From positions 162,292 through 226,291 of the forward strand of contig NZ_JAMXLA010000001.1 of NCBI RefSeq assembly GCF_024054175.1: a stretch of DNA of 64,000 nt, given 5' to 3'. The position numbers and the translations under genes are program-made. The notes under the pieces are model-generated. The model ran no database searches. It worked only from the letters and a program-made list of their open reading frames with translations, and was not told the DNA's origin. This DNA comes from Flavobacterium sp. NRK1 (GTDB taxonomy: Bacteria; Bacteroidota; Bacteroidia; Flavobacteriales; Flavobacteriaceae). Below are positions 37,793-45,819 of this stretch, in pieces (position 1 is the first letter of the stretch; each line of letters begins with the position of its first letter).

Positions 37793-38728
37793 ATGAAATT
37801 CCCTAAATATTACCTGTCTGCAGCAACCGCTTTCATTATTTGGGGGTTCTTCAGCTTTGGCTTAAAACCACTACACAAATACCCTTCTATAGATATTCTT
37901 TTTTACAGGGTTTTTACCTGCACCCTGCTCATGGTTATTATAAATTTTGCATTTCGAAAAAATAAAATAACAGAGACTAAAGCCATGCTAAAGGCTTTAC
38001 CAAAAAAGGAACGTCAAAACCAATGGGTTCTTATTGCAGGAAGCGCTTTGCTGCTTACAGCCAACTGGGGACTTTTTATTTATGTAATGAACCACATCAG
38101 CGTCAAGGCGGCATCATTCGCATATATGGTTTGCCCTATACTTACTACTTTTTTTGCCTTCTTCCTGTTAAAAGAAAAACTATCAAAAATTCAGGTTACA
38201 GCAGTTGCCATCAGTTTAACAAGCTGTACTATTTTAGCCTATAACGATTTACGATCTGCTCTTTTTAGCGTTATAGTAGCAGCCACTTATGCGTTATACC
38301 TGGTCATACAAAAACGCATCATCATGCCGGACAGATTTTTGCTGCTTACCCTGCAAATAGGCATAACAGCATTATTTTTATTACCCTTTTTCCCCATTTA
38401 CAGCGGTTCTGTTCCTACCGAAGCTAAATTTTATATTTATATACTTTTAATTGCAGGCATATTTACTATTATTCCTATGTTTCTCAACCTGTACGCAATG
38501 AAAGGCATCAATTCATCTACAATAGGTATATTAATTTATCTTAACCCGCTTATCGGGTTTATGCTGGCATTATTCTACTTCCGCGAAAACATTTCATTCC
38601 TTCAGGTACTTGCTTATTCACTGGTAGCTATTTCTATAGTAATATTTAATATAGGAAGCTACAGGAAAACGAAAACATTACAGCTAAAAGATCCTGCCGT
38701 GCTAAACAAAAGCATCCATAAAGCTTAA
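37793..38728 (+). CDS. EamA/RarD-like ten-TM transporter
   Basis: 311 residues with about ten transmembrane helices in two EamA halves ('YYLSAATAFIIWGFFSFGLKPL', 'LSAATYALYLVIQKRI', 'FLNLYAMKGINSSTIGILIYLNPLIGF'). The first-helix 'IWGFFSFGLKPLHKYP' and 'NWGLFIYVMNHIS' are RarD-type signatures. RarD-like members of the drug/metabolite transporter superfamily are linked to chloramphenicol tolerance and metabolite export, with the substrate here unknown. Single gene. Confidence 0.9.
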   Translation: MKFPKYYLSAATAFIIWGFFSFGLKPLHKYPSIDILFYRVFTCTLLMVIINFAFRKNKITETKAMLKALPKKERQNQWVLIAGSALLLTANWGLFIYVMNHISVKAASFAYMVCPILTTFFAFFLLKEKLSKIQVTAVAISLTSCTILAYNDLRSALFSVIVAATYALYLVIQKRIIMPDRFLLLTLQIGITALFLLPFFPIYSGSVPTEAKFYIYILLIAGIFTIIPMFLNLYAMKGINSSTIGILIYLNPLIGFMLALFYFRENISFLQVLAYSLVAISIVIFNIGSYRKTKTLQLKDPAVLNKSIHKA

Positions 38729-38729
38729 A

Positions 38730-38761
38730 TTGTAAAAGGGAATGGTTTTTGTTTACATTTG
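38730..38761 (+). promoter_or_regulatory. Promoter of the DUF4197 pair
   Basis: TTG at 38730-38732, 21 bp spacer, TACATTTG at 38754-38761. Confidence 0.65.
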
Positions 38762-38778
38762 AAAAAATTATTATGTAA

Positions 38779-39516
38779 ATGAAAAAACTACTCTTATCCC
38801 TTTTTATAGCAGCTATTATTCCCTGTGCTGCTCAGGCACAATTAAAAGGCCTTTTAGACAAAGCAAAAAATAAAGTAGAGGGTGTAACCGGTAAAGGAAG
38901 CCTTAGCAATGCAGATATAGGAAACGGCCTTAAAGAAGCACTTAAAGAAGGTGTTTCCAAACAGGTTACAAAACTTACTGCCGAAGACGGTTTCTACAAA
39001 AATGAAGCTGTAAAAATATTGCTGCCTGAAGAATTGCAAAAAGTAGACAAAAAACTTCGCCAGATGGGAATGTCTAAAATGGCAGATGAAGGTATTAAAG
39101 TACTTAATCGTGCTGCAGAAGATGCCGTGAAAGAAGCTACACCTATTTTTGTGGATGCTATTACAGGCATGACAATTGCCGATGCTAAAAATATACTTAT
39201 GGGTGCTGACAATTCTGCTACTCTCTATCTGGAAAAATCTACCACTAAACCATTATATGCCAAATTCAGTCCTGTAGTAAGTACCTCATTGAGCAATGTA
39301 GGCGCAGATGTAATTTGGGAAAATATAATTAATAAATACAATAGCCTCCCATTAGTAAGCAAAGTTAATCCAGATCTTACTGATTATGTTACCAATAAAG
39401 CATTAAATGGCGTGTTTAAAATGATATCTGTAGAAGAGAAAAATATTAGGACAAATTTATCGTCACGTACTTCCGATTTACTTAAAAAAGTATTTGCTTT
39501 ACAAGACAACAAATAA
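38779..39516 (+). CDS. DUF4197 protein, soluble-secreted paralogue
   Basis: 245 residues, type I signal peptide ('IIPCAAQAQ', cleavage about residue 21). The DUF4197 body is helical with conserved blocks 'ALKEGVSKQVTKLTAEDGFYKN', 'ILLPEELQKVDK', 'LNRAAEDAVKEATPIF', 'DAKNILMGADNSAT' and 'LPLVSKVNPDLTDYVTNKALNGVF'. It is a periplasmic family of unknown function. It is followed 21 bp later by a paralogue of about the same length. Confidence 0.88.
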   Translation: MKKLLLSLFIAAIIPCAAQAQLKGLLDKAKNKVEGVTGKGSLSNADIGNGLKEALKEGVSKQVTKLTAEDGFYKNEAVKILLPEELQKVDKKLRQMGMSKMADEGIKVLNRAAEDAVKEATPIFVDAITGMTIADAKNILMGADNSATLYLEKSTTKPLYAKFSPVVSTSLSNVGADVIWENIINKYNSLPLVSKVNPDLTDYVTNKALNGVFKMISVEEKNIRTNLSSRTSDLLKKVFALQDNK

Positions 39517-39537
39517 TACCTAAAGCAAAACATATCC

Positions 39538-40254
39538 ATGAAAAAACTTTTTATTCCGCTTATTGCATTATGCCTAACCGTTTCGGGCTGTGCCGAATTA
39601 CAGCAGGTCGCTTCTCAATTGCCGCAATCGGGCGTTATGCTATCTAACGCCGATATAGCTGCCGGACTTCGTGAAGCATTAGACAATGGCATAAATAAAC
39701 AAGTTACCAAATTAACACAGACAGATGGTTTTTATAAAAACCAGATGGTTAAGATACTCCTGCCCGAAGAATTACAAAAGGTAGATAAAACCCTTCGCGA
39801 TATCGGACTCTCAAGCCTTGCTGATGAAGGCCTTAAAATGATGAACCGTGCTGCAGAAGATGCTGTTAAAGAAGCTAAGCCTATTTTTGTAAGCGCAGTA
39901 AAGAACATTACTTTTAATGACGCTAAAAATATCCTTATGGGTAATGATGAGGCAGCAACATCTTATTTAAGGGTTTCAACCTCAACACAGCTTTACAGTA
40001 AATTTAACCCGGTTATAAAATCATCTTTTGATAAAGTGGGTGCCGATAAAGTATGGAAACAGATTATTACAAAATACAATCAGATTCCTTTGGTAAATAA
40101 AGTAAATCCTGATTTAACCGATTACGTAACTAATGAAGCTTTAAACGGCGTGTTTAAAATGATTGCGGTTGAAGAAAAAGATATACGTAACAATATTAAT
40201 GCACGCACATCTGTATTACTTAAAAAAGTATTCGCTATACAAGATAATAAATAG
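39538..40254 (+). CDS. DUF4197 protein, lipoprotein paralogue
   Basis: 238 residues, strongly similar over the whole mature length to the gene just upstream ('AEDAVKEAKPIF', 'DAKNILMGNDEAAT', 'IPLVNKVNPDLTDYVTNEALNGVF'). Its export signal differs, with the lipobox 'LTVSGCAE' (lipid Cys 18), so this copy is membrane-anchored. The gene pair arose by tandem duplication and is co-transcribed, ending at a terminator at 40374. Confidence 0.88.
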   Translation: MKKLFIPLIALCLTVSGCAELQQVASQLPQSGVMLSNADIAAGLREALDNGINKQVTKLTQTDGFYKNQMVKILLPEELQKVDKTLRDIGLSSLADEGLKMMNRAAEDAVKEAKPIFVSAVKNITFNDAKNILMGNDEAATSYLRVSTSTQLYSKFNPVIKSSFDKVGADKVWKQIITKYNQIPLVNKVNPDLTDYVTNEALNGVFKMIAVEEKDIRNNINARTSVLLKKVFAIQDNK

Positions 40255-40373
40255 CTAATTTTTTAGTTATCAAATACATACAAATAACATATCCTTAACA
40301 TTGTTCCGAAAATTATTTAAGTAATTTGCAATGCAAATAAATGGTTTTCTCACATTTGGTTAGGGTTAGTTAA

Positions 40374-40405
40374 AAAAATGCCGGTATACAACTACCGGCA
40401 TTTTT
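40374..40405 (+). terminator. Terminator of the DUF4197 operon
   Basis: Thirteen-base-pair stem (40374-40386 with 40393-40405), six-base loop and T-rich end. Confidence 0.85.
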
Positions 40406-40514
40406 AGTTTTACAAGAAAATATTTACACTTAAATATTGAAAAATTATAAAAATATTCTATTTTTAACATAATTTTTAGAGTTTTCCACATTACCAAAAC
40501 CAAACTAAGAGATT

Positions 40515-40925
40515 ATGAAACCACTACTACCAATACTCATGGCGCTGTTAGGCGCAGCATTGGGTGTTTTTTTTATCTACAAAGGAGTAGACAAACACTT
40601 TCTTACTTCCTGCCAATCCTACGGGCCCGACAGTACCCTTCCGCAGGATTATATAAACCTTATGAATGTGCTTTGCAGTTCGGGGTTTACAAAAGTGGTT
40701 GGCTTTTTTGAGATACTTGCCGGCACTTTACTTGTAGTACCGAGAACAAGACTGCTTGGCGATATATTATTATTACCGGTAATATTTACCATTTTCGTTT
40801 TTCACCTGCTTGTAGATAACAGGCCTGATGAGCTTATAGAAACAGGAGTACCACTTGCAGCAGCTATAGTTACTTTAACCTACCATTATAAAGAATGGAG
40901 ATTTATGATTCACGGCAGACGATAA
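40515..40925 (+). CDS. DoxX-like four-TM membrane protein
   Basis: 136 residues with four predicted transmembrane helices ('LLPILMALLGAALGVFFIYKGVDK', 'FTKVVGFFEILAGTLLVVP', 'LLGDILLLPVIFTIFVFHLLVD', 'VPLAAAIVTLTYHY'). The GxxEIxxGxLLxxPRTR block is the DoxX/DoxD-like signature. DoxX proteins are inner-membrane proteins with suggested roles in redox stress. Here the function is unknown. Single gene. Confidence 0.8.
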   Translation: MKPLLPILMALLGAALGVFFIYKGVDKHFLTSCQSYGPDSTLPQDYINLMNVLCSSGFTKVVGFFEILAGTLLVVPRTRLLGDILLLPVIFTIFVFHLLVDNRPDELIETGVPLAAAIVTLTYHYKEWRFMIHGRR

Positions 40926-40950
40926 TAAAGAAATTTACGCCTATTTTAAC

Positions 40951-40984
40951 CAAGCCGCTACATCCCCAATAGCGGCTTTTTTTT
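40951..40984 (+). terminator. Terminator of the DoxX-like gene
   Basis: Nine-base-pair stem (40952-40960 with 40970-40978) and eight T. Confidence 0.8.
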
Positions 40985-41031
40985 AACTTTTAATTTAGAC
41001 ATCCTCCTGTATATTCAACACATTAGTTTTA

Positions 41032-41039
41032 TACTTTTG
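41032..41039 (+). promoter_or_regulatory. -7 element of the thioredoxin-family gene
   Basis: TACTTTTG, exact match. A TTG at 41037 lies inside it, so the start is the GTG at 41055. Confidence 0.55.
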
Positions 41040-41054
41040 CGAAAAACAGGAGAA

Positions 41055-41495
41055 GTGAAAAAGAGCGTAGTTGTTTTATGCCTTATGATGATAAGCACAG
41101 TTTGTATAGCCCAGGAATGGACTACCGACCTTACAGTTGCCAAAAGGAAAGCAACCGAAGAAAATAAGAATATATTATTGGTTTTCTCGGGATCTGACTG
41201 GTGTATACCATGTATGCAGTTAGATAAAAATCTATGGCCCACTGATACATTTAAAGACGCTGCAGAAAAAAGCTGGGTACTGCTTCTTGCTGACTTTTTA
41301 CAGAAAAAAGGTAATCCTGAACCTGTTAATGTAAATGATATGAAAATGATCCTTGCTGAAAAATACAATCGTGACGGCTTCTTCCCCTATTTTGTAATGT
41401 TAGATAAAAATGGCAGAATACTTTCAAAATCAGGATATGAAGATTTTGAAACTCCCGAAGAGTATGTTGCCCTTTTTAGAAAAATGTCACGATGA
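41055..41495 (+). CDS. Exported thioredoxin-family protein
   Basis: 146 residues from a GTG start at 41055, preceded by 'aggaga' and followed by a signal peptide ('KKSVVVLCLMMISTVCIAQ'). The active site is 'SDWCIPC' (C50, C53), and the Pro of the cis-Pro loop is in 'FFPYFVMLD'. A 'thioredoxin_7'-like periplasmic reductase or disulfide isomerase. Substrates unknown. It ends exactly against the stop of the convergent gene with no gap. Confidence 0.85.
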   Translation: MKKSVVVLCLMMISTVCIAQEWTTDLTVAKRKATEENKNILLVFSGSDWCIPCMQLDKNLWPTDTFKDAAEKSWVLLLADFLQKKGNPEPVNVNDMKMILAEKYNRDGFFPYFVMLDKNGRILSKSGYEDFETPEEYVALFRKMSR

Positions 41496-42224
41496 TTATT
41501 CTACACGTTCAATAAGGGTGTGCTGAACGCCGTCAAAAATTTCCTGTTTCCAGATTCTTCTGTCAGCTTTATCAATAAAATAATCTACCTGAGACACCTG
41601 CCCCTTTATAGTTTCAAGAGAAGTAACAATCCATACAGTGCGTAATCCCTGTTTGCTTTCATATGTACCGGACTTCACTTCTTTGATCTGTGCCATTATC
41701 GGGCCGCTTTTAGCCACACTATAATCATAGGTAGCAATGTTCTGGGTATAGCCATCTTTTAAAGGTAAAAGACGTATCAGGTAAGGGTAAAAATTACTGT
41801 CAAAGTATTTGCCCGGTGCTGCAGCATCATTAATAGTAATTTTCAGTTTCTTTAATTTATCCAGATAAGTGCCTGTAACCGAAGTACCAAATTTAAGCCT
41901 TACTGTCCTTTCAAGATTATCTGAATAATGGCGTATCGGTAAAAATGAAGGTAATTTCGTTATTGTAGAATCTATCCATGTAGTTTTAGCATTGTTTACA
42001 TCTACACTTGTAATTATGGAAAGCTGGCTTTTGCCTACCATAATACGGCTATTTATTCTTGCTACTTCATGTGTTTGACCACCATTAAGCACATACCATT
42101 TCATCTGGTAGCTTTCATTTTTCATCCATTTGGTTTCGAGAGTTGTATCTCCCGGAACCATAAAGTTTTGTGCTGTGAGCGTAAAAGAAATAAAAGTAAG
42201 CAGAAGGGCAAATATATTTTTCAT
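41496..42224 (-). CDS. Secreted DUF3108-like protein
   Basis: 242 residues from the ATG at 42224 with signal peptide ('MKNIFALLLTFISFTLTAQ'). The upstream ATG at 42290 lacks support. The body consists of long beta-strands ('QMKWYVLNGGQTHEVARINSRI', 'ITSVDVNNAKTTWIDST', 'VTSLETIKGQVSQVDYFIDKADRRIWKQEI') resembling the DUF3108 envelope beta-barrel-like fold, where the last strand pair tracks reporter-style 'DYFIDKADRRI'. Probably periplasmic. It is 68 bp from the metal-receptor gene upstream and probably in one operon with it. Confidence 0.72.
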   Translation of the reverse strand: MKNIFALLLTFISFTLTAQNFMVPGDTTLETKWMKNESYQMKWYVLNGGQTHEVARINSRIMVGKSQLSIITSVDVNNAKTTWIDSTITKLPSFLPIRHYSDNLERTVRLKFGTSVTGTYLDKLKKLKITINDAAAPGKYFDSNFYPYLIRLLPLKDGYTQNIATYDYSVAKSGPIMAQIKEVKSGTYESKQGLRTVWIVTSLETIKGQVSQVDYFIDKADRRIWKQEIFDGVQHTLIERVE

Positions 42225-42292
42225 AAAAAGAGTAGCTTTAATATCCAAAAATATAGAAATATTTATCAGAAGCCAAAGATAACCTAACAATC

Positions 42293-43144
42293 CTAATGGT
42301 GATGACCGTGATCATGGTCGTCTTCAAGTATCATTCTTTCCCTTAACTGCTTAAAGTACGGAAATGCTTTAACCAGCCTGCTGCCATACCAGGAAAACAT
42401 TTCACCATCTACAAAAATTGTTTGTGCATGGTGTGTATGGCGTCCAAGCTCAAAAGCATCCTCATCTTTAAAAGGATAGGGTTCAGAGGAAAGAAAAACA
42501 ATTTGCGGATCACCCTGAATCCTCATTTTCTGAACAACAACTTCAGGATAGCGTCCTTCATTTTTTTCGTAAATATTCTCTATTTTATTAAGCTTTAGCA
42601 GCTCATTTATAAAGTTATCGCCTCCGGCAACCATATATGGATTTTTCCAAATAAAGTAGGCTGCCCTTTTTACGGGCTTATCTTTTATGTATTGCTTAAA
42701 ATCAGCAAGGCCATAATTTATCTTATCGATCCATTTGCGGGCCTGAGTACGTACCGAAAAGATCTTACCCAGTTCCTCTATCATTTCCAAATTATCTTCA
42801 AGCGTAATAATATTACTAACCCATACCGGAGCTATATTTTTAAGCGACTCTACAATTTCCTGTGTATTTTCTTCCTTATTGGCAATAATAATATCGGGCT
42901 GCAATAACCTTATTTTTTCAACATGCACCTTTTTTGTACCGCCAATAATTTTTTTGGTAGATTTTAAATGATACGGATGCACGCAAAATTTGGTAATACC
43001 AACAAGCCTGTCCTCTAATCCTAAATCAAATAATAATTCAGTCTGCGATGGCACAAGCGATACAATACGTTTTGGCGTATCGTTAAGGGTAATAGTATTA
43101 CCTATCTGGTCGGTAAAGCTTTTTGTTTTAGGTTCCAAGTCCAA
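42293..43144 (-). CDS. BtuF-like helical-backbone metal/cobalamin receptor without signal peptide
   Basis: 283 residues of the class III solute-binding fold: 'PKRIVSLVPSQTELLFDLGLEDRLVGIT', 'IRLLQPDIIIANKEENTQE', a long backbone helix ('NLEMIEELGKIFSVRTQARKW'), and the C-terminal lobe 'KMRIQGDPQIVFLSSEPYPF'. Such proteins bind cobalamin, haem or siderophores for ABC importers. This one starts with 'MDLEPKTKSFTD' and has no export signal. It ends in a His/Asp tail 'DDHDHGHHH' that should bind metal. It lies 22 bp downstream of pyrF. Confidence 0.85.
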   Translation of the reverse strand: MDLEPKTKSFTDQIGNTITLNDTPKRIVSLVPSQTELLFDLGLEDRLVGITKFCVHPYHLKSTKKIIGGTKKVHVEKIRLLQPDIIIANKEENTQEIVESLKNIAPVWVSNIITLEDNLEMIEELGKIFSVRTQARKWIDKINYGLADFKQYIKDKPVKRAAYFIWKNPYMVAGGDNFINELLKLNKIENIYEKNEGRYPEVVVQKMRIQGDPQIVFLSSEPYPFKDEDAFELGRHTHHAQTIFVDGEMFSWYGSRLVKAFPYFKQLRERMILEDDHDHGHHH

Positions 43145-43166
43145 AGTTTAAGGTTAACAAACCGTT

Positions 43167-43979
43167 CTATTTAAGCAGCAACTCCATTTCCTGCTGCATC
43201 TTTAATGCCTCTTCCCTTGCTTTTTCAGCAAAATCTTCTCCGTTAGATGCATATATAATACCTCGTGATGAGTTAATAAGCAAACCAACCTTATCGTTCA
43301 TTCCGTATTTGCATACTTCTTTAAGGCTGCCACCCTGAGCTCCTACACCGGGAACAAGCAGAAAGCTATCCGGCACTATCTGGCGAATACCTGTAAAGTA
43401 TTCTGCTTTGGTAGCACCCACCACATACATAAGGTTTTCGCTGTTTTTCCAAGTTTTAGATGTTTTAAGCACCGTTTTATACAGTTCTTCATCTCCGGTA
43501 TGTTTGGTTTGAAAATCAAACGCACCTTCATTAGAGGTAAGTGCTAAAAGTATAGTGAATTTATCTTTAAAGGCAAGAAACGGCTCAACACTGTCTTTAC
43601 CCATATAAGGTGCTACAGTAACCGAATCAAAATTTAGATCTTCAAGAAAAGCTTTAGCATACATGCTGGAGGTATTGCCTATATCACCTCGTTTTGCATC
43701 GGCAATAGTAAATACTTCCGGATGCTTATGATTAAGATAATTAATAGTTTTTTCAAGGGACAGCCAGCCTTTAAGTCCGTAAGCTTCATAAAAAGCCGTA
43801 TTAGGCTTATAAGAAACTCCCAGATCATGCGTGGCATCTATTATAGCTTTATTAAATTCAAAAATAGGGTCTTCAGTTGCTAAAAGGTGTTGCGGAATTT
43901 TATTTAAGTCCACATCTAAACCTATGCATAAAAACGATTTCTTTTTCTGAATTTGTTCGTAAAGCTGTGCTGTTGTCAT
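43167..43979 (-). CDS. pyrF: Orotidine 5'-phosphate decarboxylase
   Basis: 270 residues from the ATG at 43979 ('[21 protein letters not shown]'). The longer frame runs through the promoter. Class II OMP decarboxylase (about 270 residues), with the signature '[21 protein letters not shown]' and '[16 protein letters not shown]', completing UMP synthesis. The gene is followed after 22 bp by the metal receptor gene. The link is transcriptional only. Confidence 0.95.
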   Translation of the reverse strand: MTTAQLYEQIQKKKSFLCIGLDVDLNKIPQHLLATEDPIFEFNKAIIDATHDLGVSYKPNTAFYEAYGLKGWLSLEKTINYLNHKHPEVFTIADAKRGDIGNTSSMYAKAFLEDLNFDSVTVAPYMGKDSVEPFLAFKDKFTILLALTSNEGAFDFQTKHTGDEELYKTVLKTSKTWKNSENLMYVVGATKAEYFTGIRQIVPDSFLLVPGVGAQGGSLKEVCKYGMNDKVGLLINSSRGIIYASNGEDFAEKAREEALKMQQEMELLLK

Positions 43980-44005
43980 GAAAAGTTTTGTTTTTGTTTC
44001 GGGTG

Positions 44006-44013
44006 CAAAAGTA
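44006..44013 (-). promoter_or_regulatory. -7 element of pyrF
   Basis: TACTTTTG on the minus strand, 26 bp before the start at 43979. Confidence 0.5.
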
Positions 44014-44151
44014 CAATTTTGTTTTGGTATTGGCGAATAGTACACGCAGAAGTGTTTTCTCTTGTTTGAGTAGAACATTTGCTTTTATAAACGTAAAGTT
44101 GAGAAATCTCAACTGTACTGTTTCCAAAAATAATATGCAAAAATATTAAAG

Positions 44152-44179
44152 CAAAAAAAATCCCGCCGATTGGCGGGAT
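44152..44179 (-). terminator. Terminator of prfA
   Basis: Eight-base-pair GC-rich stem (44160-44167 with 44172-44179) followed by a U-run of eight on the minus strand. Confidence 0.85.
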
Positions 44180-44184
44180 GCTTT

Positions 44185-45258
44185 TTAATATACTTCGCTT
44201 TCTTTAAGCTTTTCTGTATTGTTTACTAATTGAAGCTCATCGATCATCTTATTAATGTTTCCGTTCATAAAACCGTCAAGGTCAAATAAACTCAAACCAA
44301 TTCTATGATCGGTAACACGCCCCTGAGAATAGTTATACGTACGGATTTTAGCTGAACGGTCTCCGCTACTTACCTGAGAGGTACGTTTTGCAGCATCAAT
44401 TTCCTGCTTTTTGGCAAGTTCCATTTCATAAAGACGTGAACGCAAAACCTGAAGGGCTTTATCTTTGTTCTTGTGCTGTGATTTTTCATCCTGACACTGA
44501 GCTACAAGTCCTGTAGGGATGTGAGTCATACGAACAGCAGACTTAGTCGTATTTACCGACTGTCCGCCTGGCCCTGATGAACAGAAGAAGTCAATACGAA
44601 CATCGTTCATATCAATCTGCACATCAAACTCTTCAGCTTCCGGAAGTACCATTACTGTTGCAGCAGAGGTGTGAACACGCCCCTGAGTTTCCGTTTGCGG
44701 TACACGCTGAACGCGGTGTACACCGGCTTCAAATTTAAGAGTACCGTAAACATCTTCTCCTGTAACTTCAAAGATAACCTCTTTAAAACCACCTGAAGTA
44801 CCTTCGTTCATATCTACAACACTGGTTCTCCATCCTTTGTCTTCACAATATTTAGTGTACATCCTGAAAAGGTCGCCTGCAAATATACTGGCTTCATCGC
44901 CACCGGTACCGGCACGAATTTCTACCATAACATTTTTAGCATCTTCAGGATCTTTAGGTATAAGCAGGAATTTAATTTCTTCTTCAAGCTGTGGAAGTCT
45001 TTCTTTAGCCTCCTCAAGTTCCATCTTAGCCATTTCTACCATTTCGGCATCACTGCCATCAGCAATAATTTCATTGGCTTCTTCAATATTGCCAACCAGT
45101 TTTAAGTACTCTTCACGCTTTTCAGCAAGTGCTTTAAGGTCTTTATATTCCTTGTTTAACTGTACATAACGTTTCTGGTCAGATATAATATCCGGCTGGA
45201 TAATTAAGTCTGATACCTCATCAAAACGCTGCTTTATAATTTGTAACCTGTCTAACAT
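44185..45258 (-). CDS. prfA: Peptide chain release factor 1
   Basis: 357 residues. Recognises UAA/UAG and triggers peptide release on the ribosome. The '[18 protein letters not shown]' region holds the PxT codon-reading loop, and the catalytic 'SGPGGQSVN' (GGQ near residue 228) carries the Gln that PrmC methylates. Full length with the usual N-terminal helical domain. Monocistronic, strong promoter. Confidence 0.97.
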   Translation of the reverse strand: MLDRLQIIKQRFDEVSDLIIQPDIISDQKRYVQLNKEYKDLKALAEKREEYLKLVGNIEEANEIIADGSDAEMVEMAKMELEEAKERLPQLEEEIKFLLIPKDPEDAKNVMVEIRAGTGGDEASIFAGDLFRMYTKYCEDKGWRTSVVDMNEGTSGGFKEVIFEVTGEDVYGTLKFEAGVHRVQRVPQTETQGRVHTSAATVMVLPEAEEFDVQIDMNDVRIDFFCSSGPGGQSVNTTKSAVRMTHIPTGLVAQCQDEKSQHKNKDKALQVLRSRLYEMELAKKQEIDAAKRTSQVSSGDRSAKIRTYNYSQGRVTDHRIGLSLFDLDGFMNGNINKMIDELQLVNNTEKLKESEVY

Positions 45259-45283
45259 ATTTTTAATTCCTTATTTGGAGGTG

Positions 45284-45312
45284 CAAAATTACGTATTTTT
45301 TTTGATTCTCAA
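45284..45312 (-). promoter_or_regulatory. Promoter of prfA
   Basis: TAATTTTG on the minus strand (45284-45291) with TTG at 45310-45312, spacer 18 bp. Confidence 0.6.
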
Positions 45313-45333
45313 CGCAGTATCTTAATACAAAAA

Positions 45334-45717
45334 CTATGCCTTACCAGCGCATAAATTACAATATCCCGTTACCCAGCTTGTAATGCTTTTTTGAACATAA
45401 CCTACAGGTAAACTAACAGTTACCTTTTCTTCCAGGCATTCTACCTTTTGGCAGTTAATACATTTAAAATGAAAATGATCATGGTCATGGTGCTCATCAT
45501 TACAGCTATGGCAAAGCGCAAAGTAATATTTACCGTCATCGGCAAGTATTTTATGGGTTATACCGTCTTCGCAAAAACTGTTTAATACCCTGTATATTGT
45601 TACACGATCCATTTCACCCTTTATTTCAGCCTCTATCATGTCCTGACTAAGTGCAGCATTAGCACCTTTAAGCAAGGTTAAAATAGCCGCTTTTGCAGGT
45701 GTGTTTCTTCTTTTCAT
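45334..45717 (-). CDS. Fur-family transcriptional regulator
   Basis: 127 residues from the ATG at 45717. The N-terminal winged helix ('AKAAILTLLKGANAALSQD', 'DRVTIYRVLNSFCEDGITHK') and the C-terminal dimerisation domain with metal ligands in 'CHSCNDEHHDHDHFHF', a structural zinc pair 'CINCQKVEC', and a last 'GYCNLC'. It lacks the N-terminal extension of canonical Fur. The rich Cys and His set fits a Zur- or PerR/Fur-like sensor. Divergent from a flavoprotein reductase gene across a 102 bp region with a phased GCAA array, which it probably binds. Confidence 0.88.
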   Translation of the reverse strand: MKRRNTPAKAAILTLLKGANAALSQDMIEAEIKGEMDRVTIYRVLNSFCEDGITHKILADDGKYYFALCHSCNDEHHDHDHFHFKCINCQKVECLEEKVTVSLPVGYVQKSITSWVTGYCNLCAGKA

Positions 45718-45726
45718 ACCGTTAAC

Positions 45727-45765
45727 GCAATTTAGTTGCAACAATTTAATGCAATTATGTTGCAA
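45727..45765. promoter_or_regulatory. Candidate Fur-family operator: phased GCAA half-site array
   Basis: GCAA tetramers begin at 45727, 45738, 45751 and 45762, that is, 11, 13 and 11 bp apart. TTGCA-N9-TGCAA (45736-45754) and TGCAA-N5-TTGCA (45750-45764) are overlapping inverted repeats, and GTTGCAA occurs twice (45735-45741, 45759-45765). It overlaps the -33 TTG of the divergent flavoprotein promoter, a repressor position. Confidence 0.65.
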
Positions 45766-45789
45766 TAATACGATTTTTAATTAGATTTG
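45760..45789 (+). promoter_or_regulatory. Promoter of the flavoprotein reductase gene
   Basis: TTG at 45760-45762, spacer 19 bp, TAGATTTG at 45782-45789. An in-frame TTG at 45787 lies inside the -7 element, so the start is at 45820. Confidence 0.7.
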
Positions 45790-45819
45790 TCAAATCATTC
45801 ATCAACTCAATATACTAAC

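Noticed and set aside
41037..41054. TTG start of the thioredoxin-family gene
   Set aside because: It lies inside the TACTTTTG promoter element. GTG at 41055 follows a purine-rich site and starts the signal peptide.
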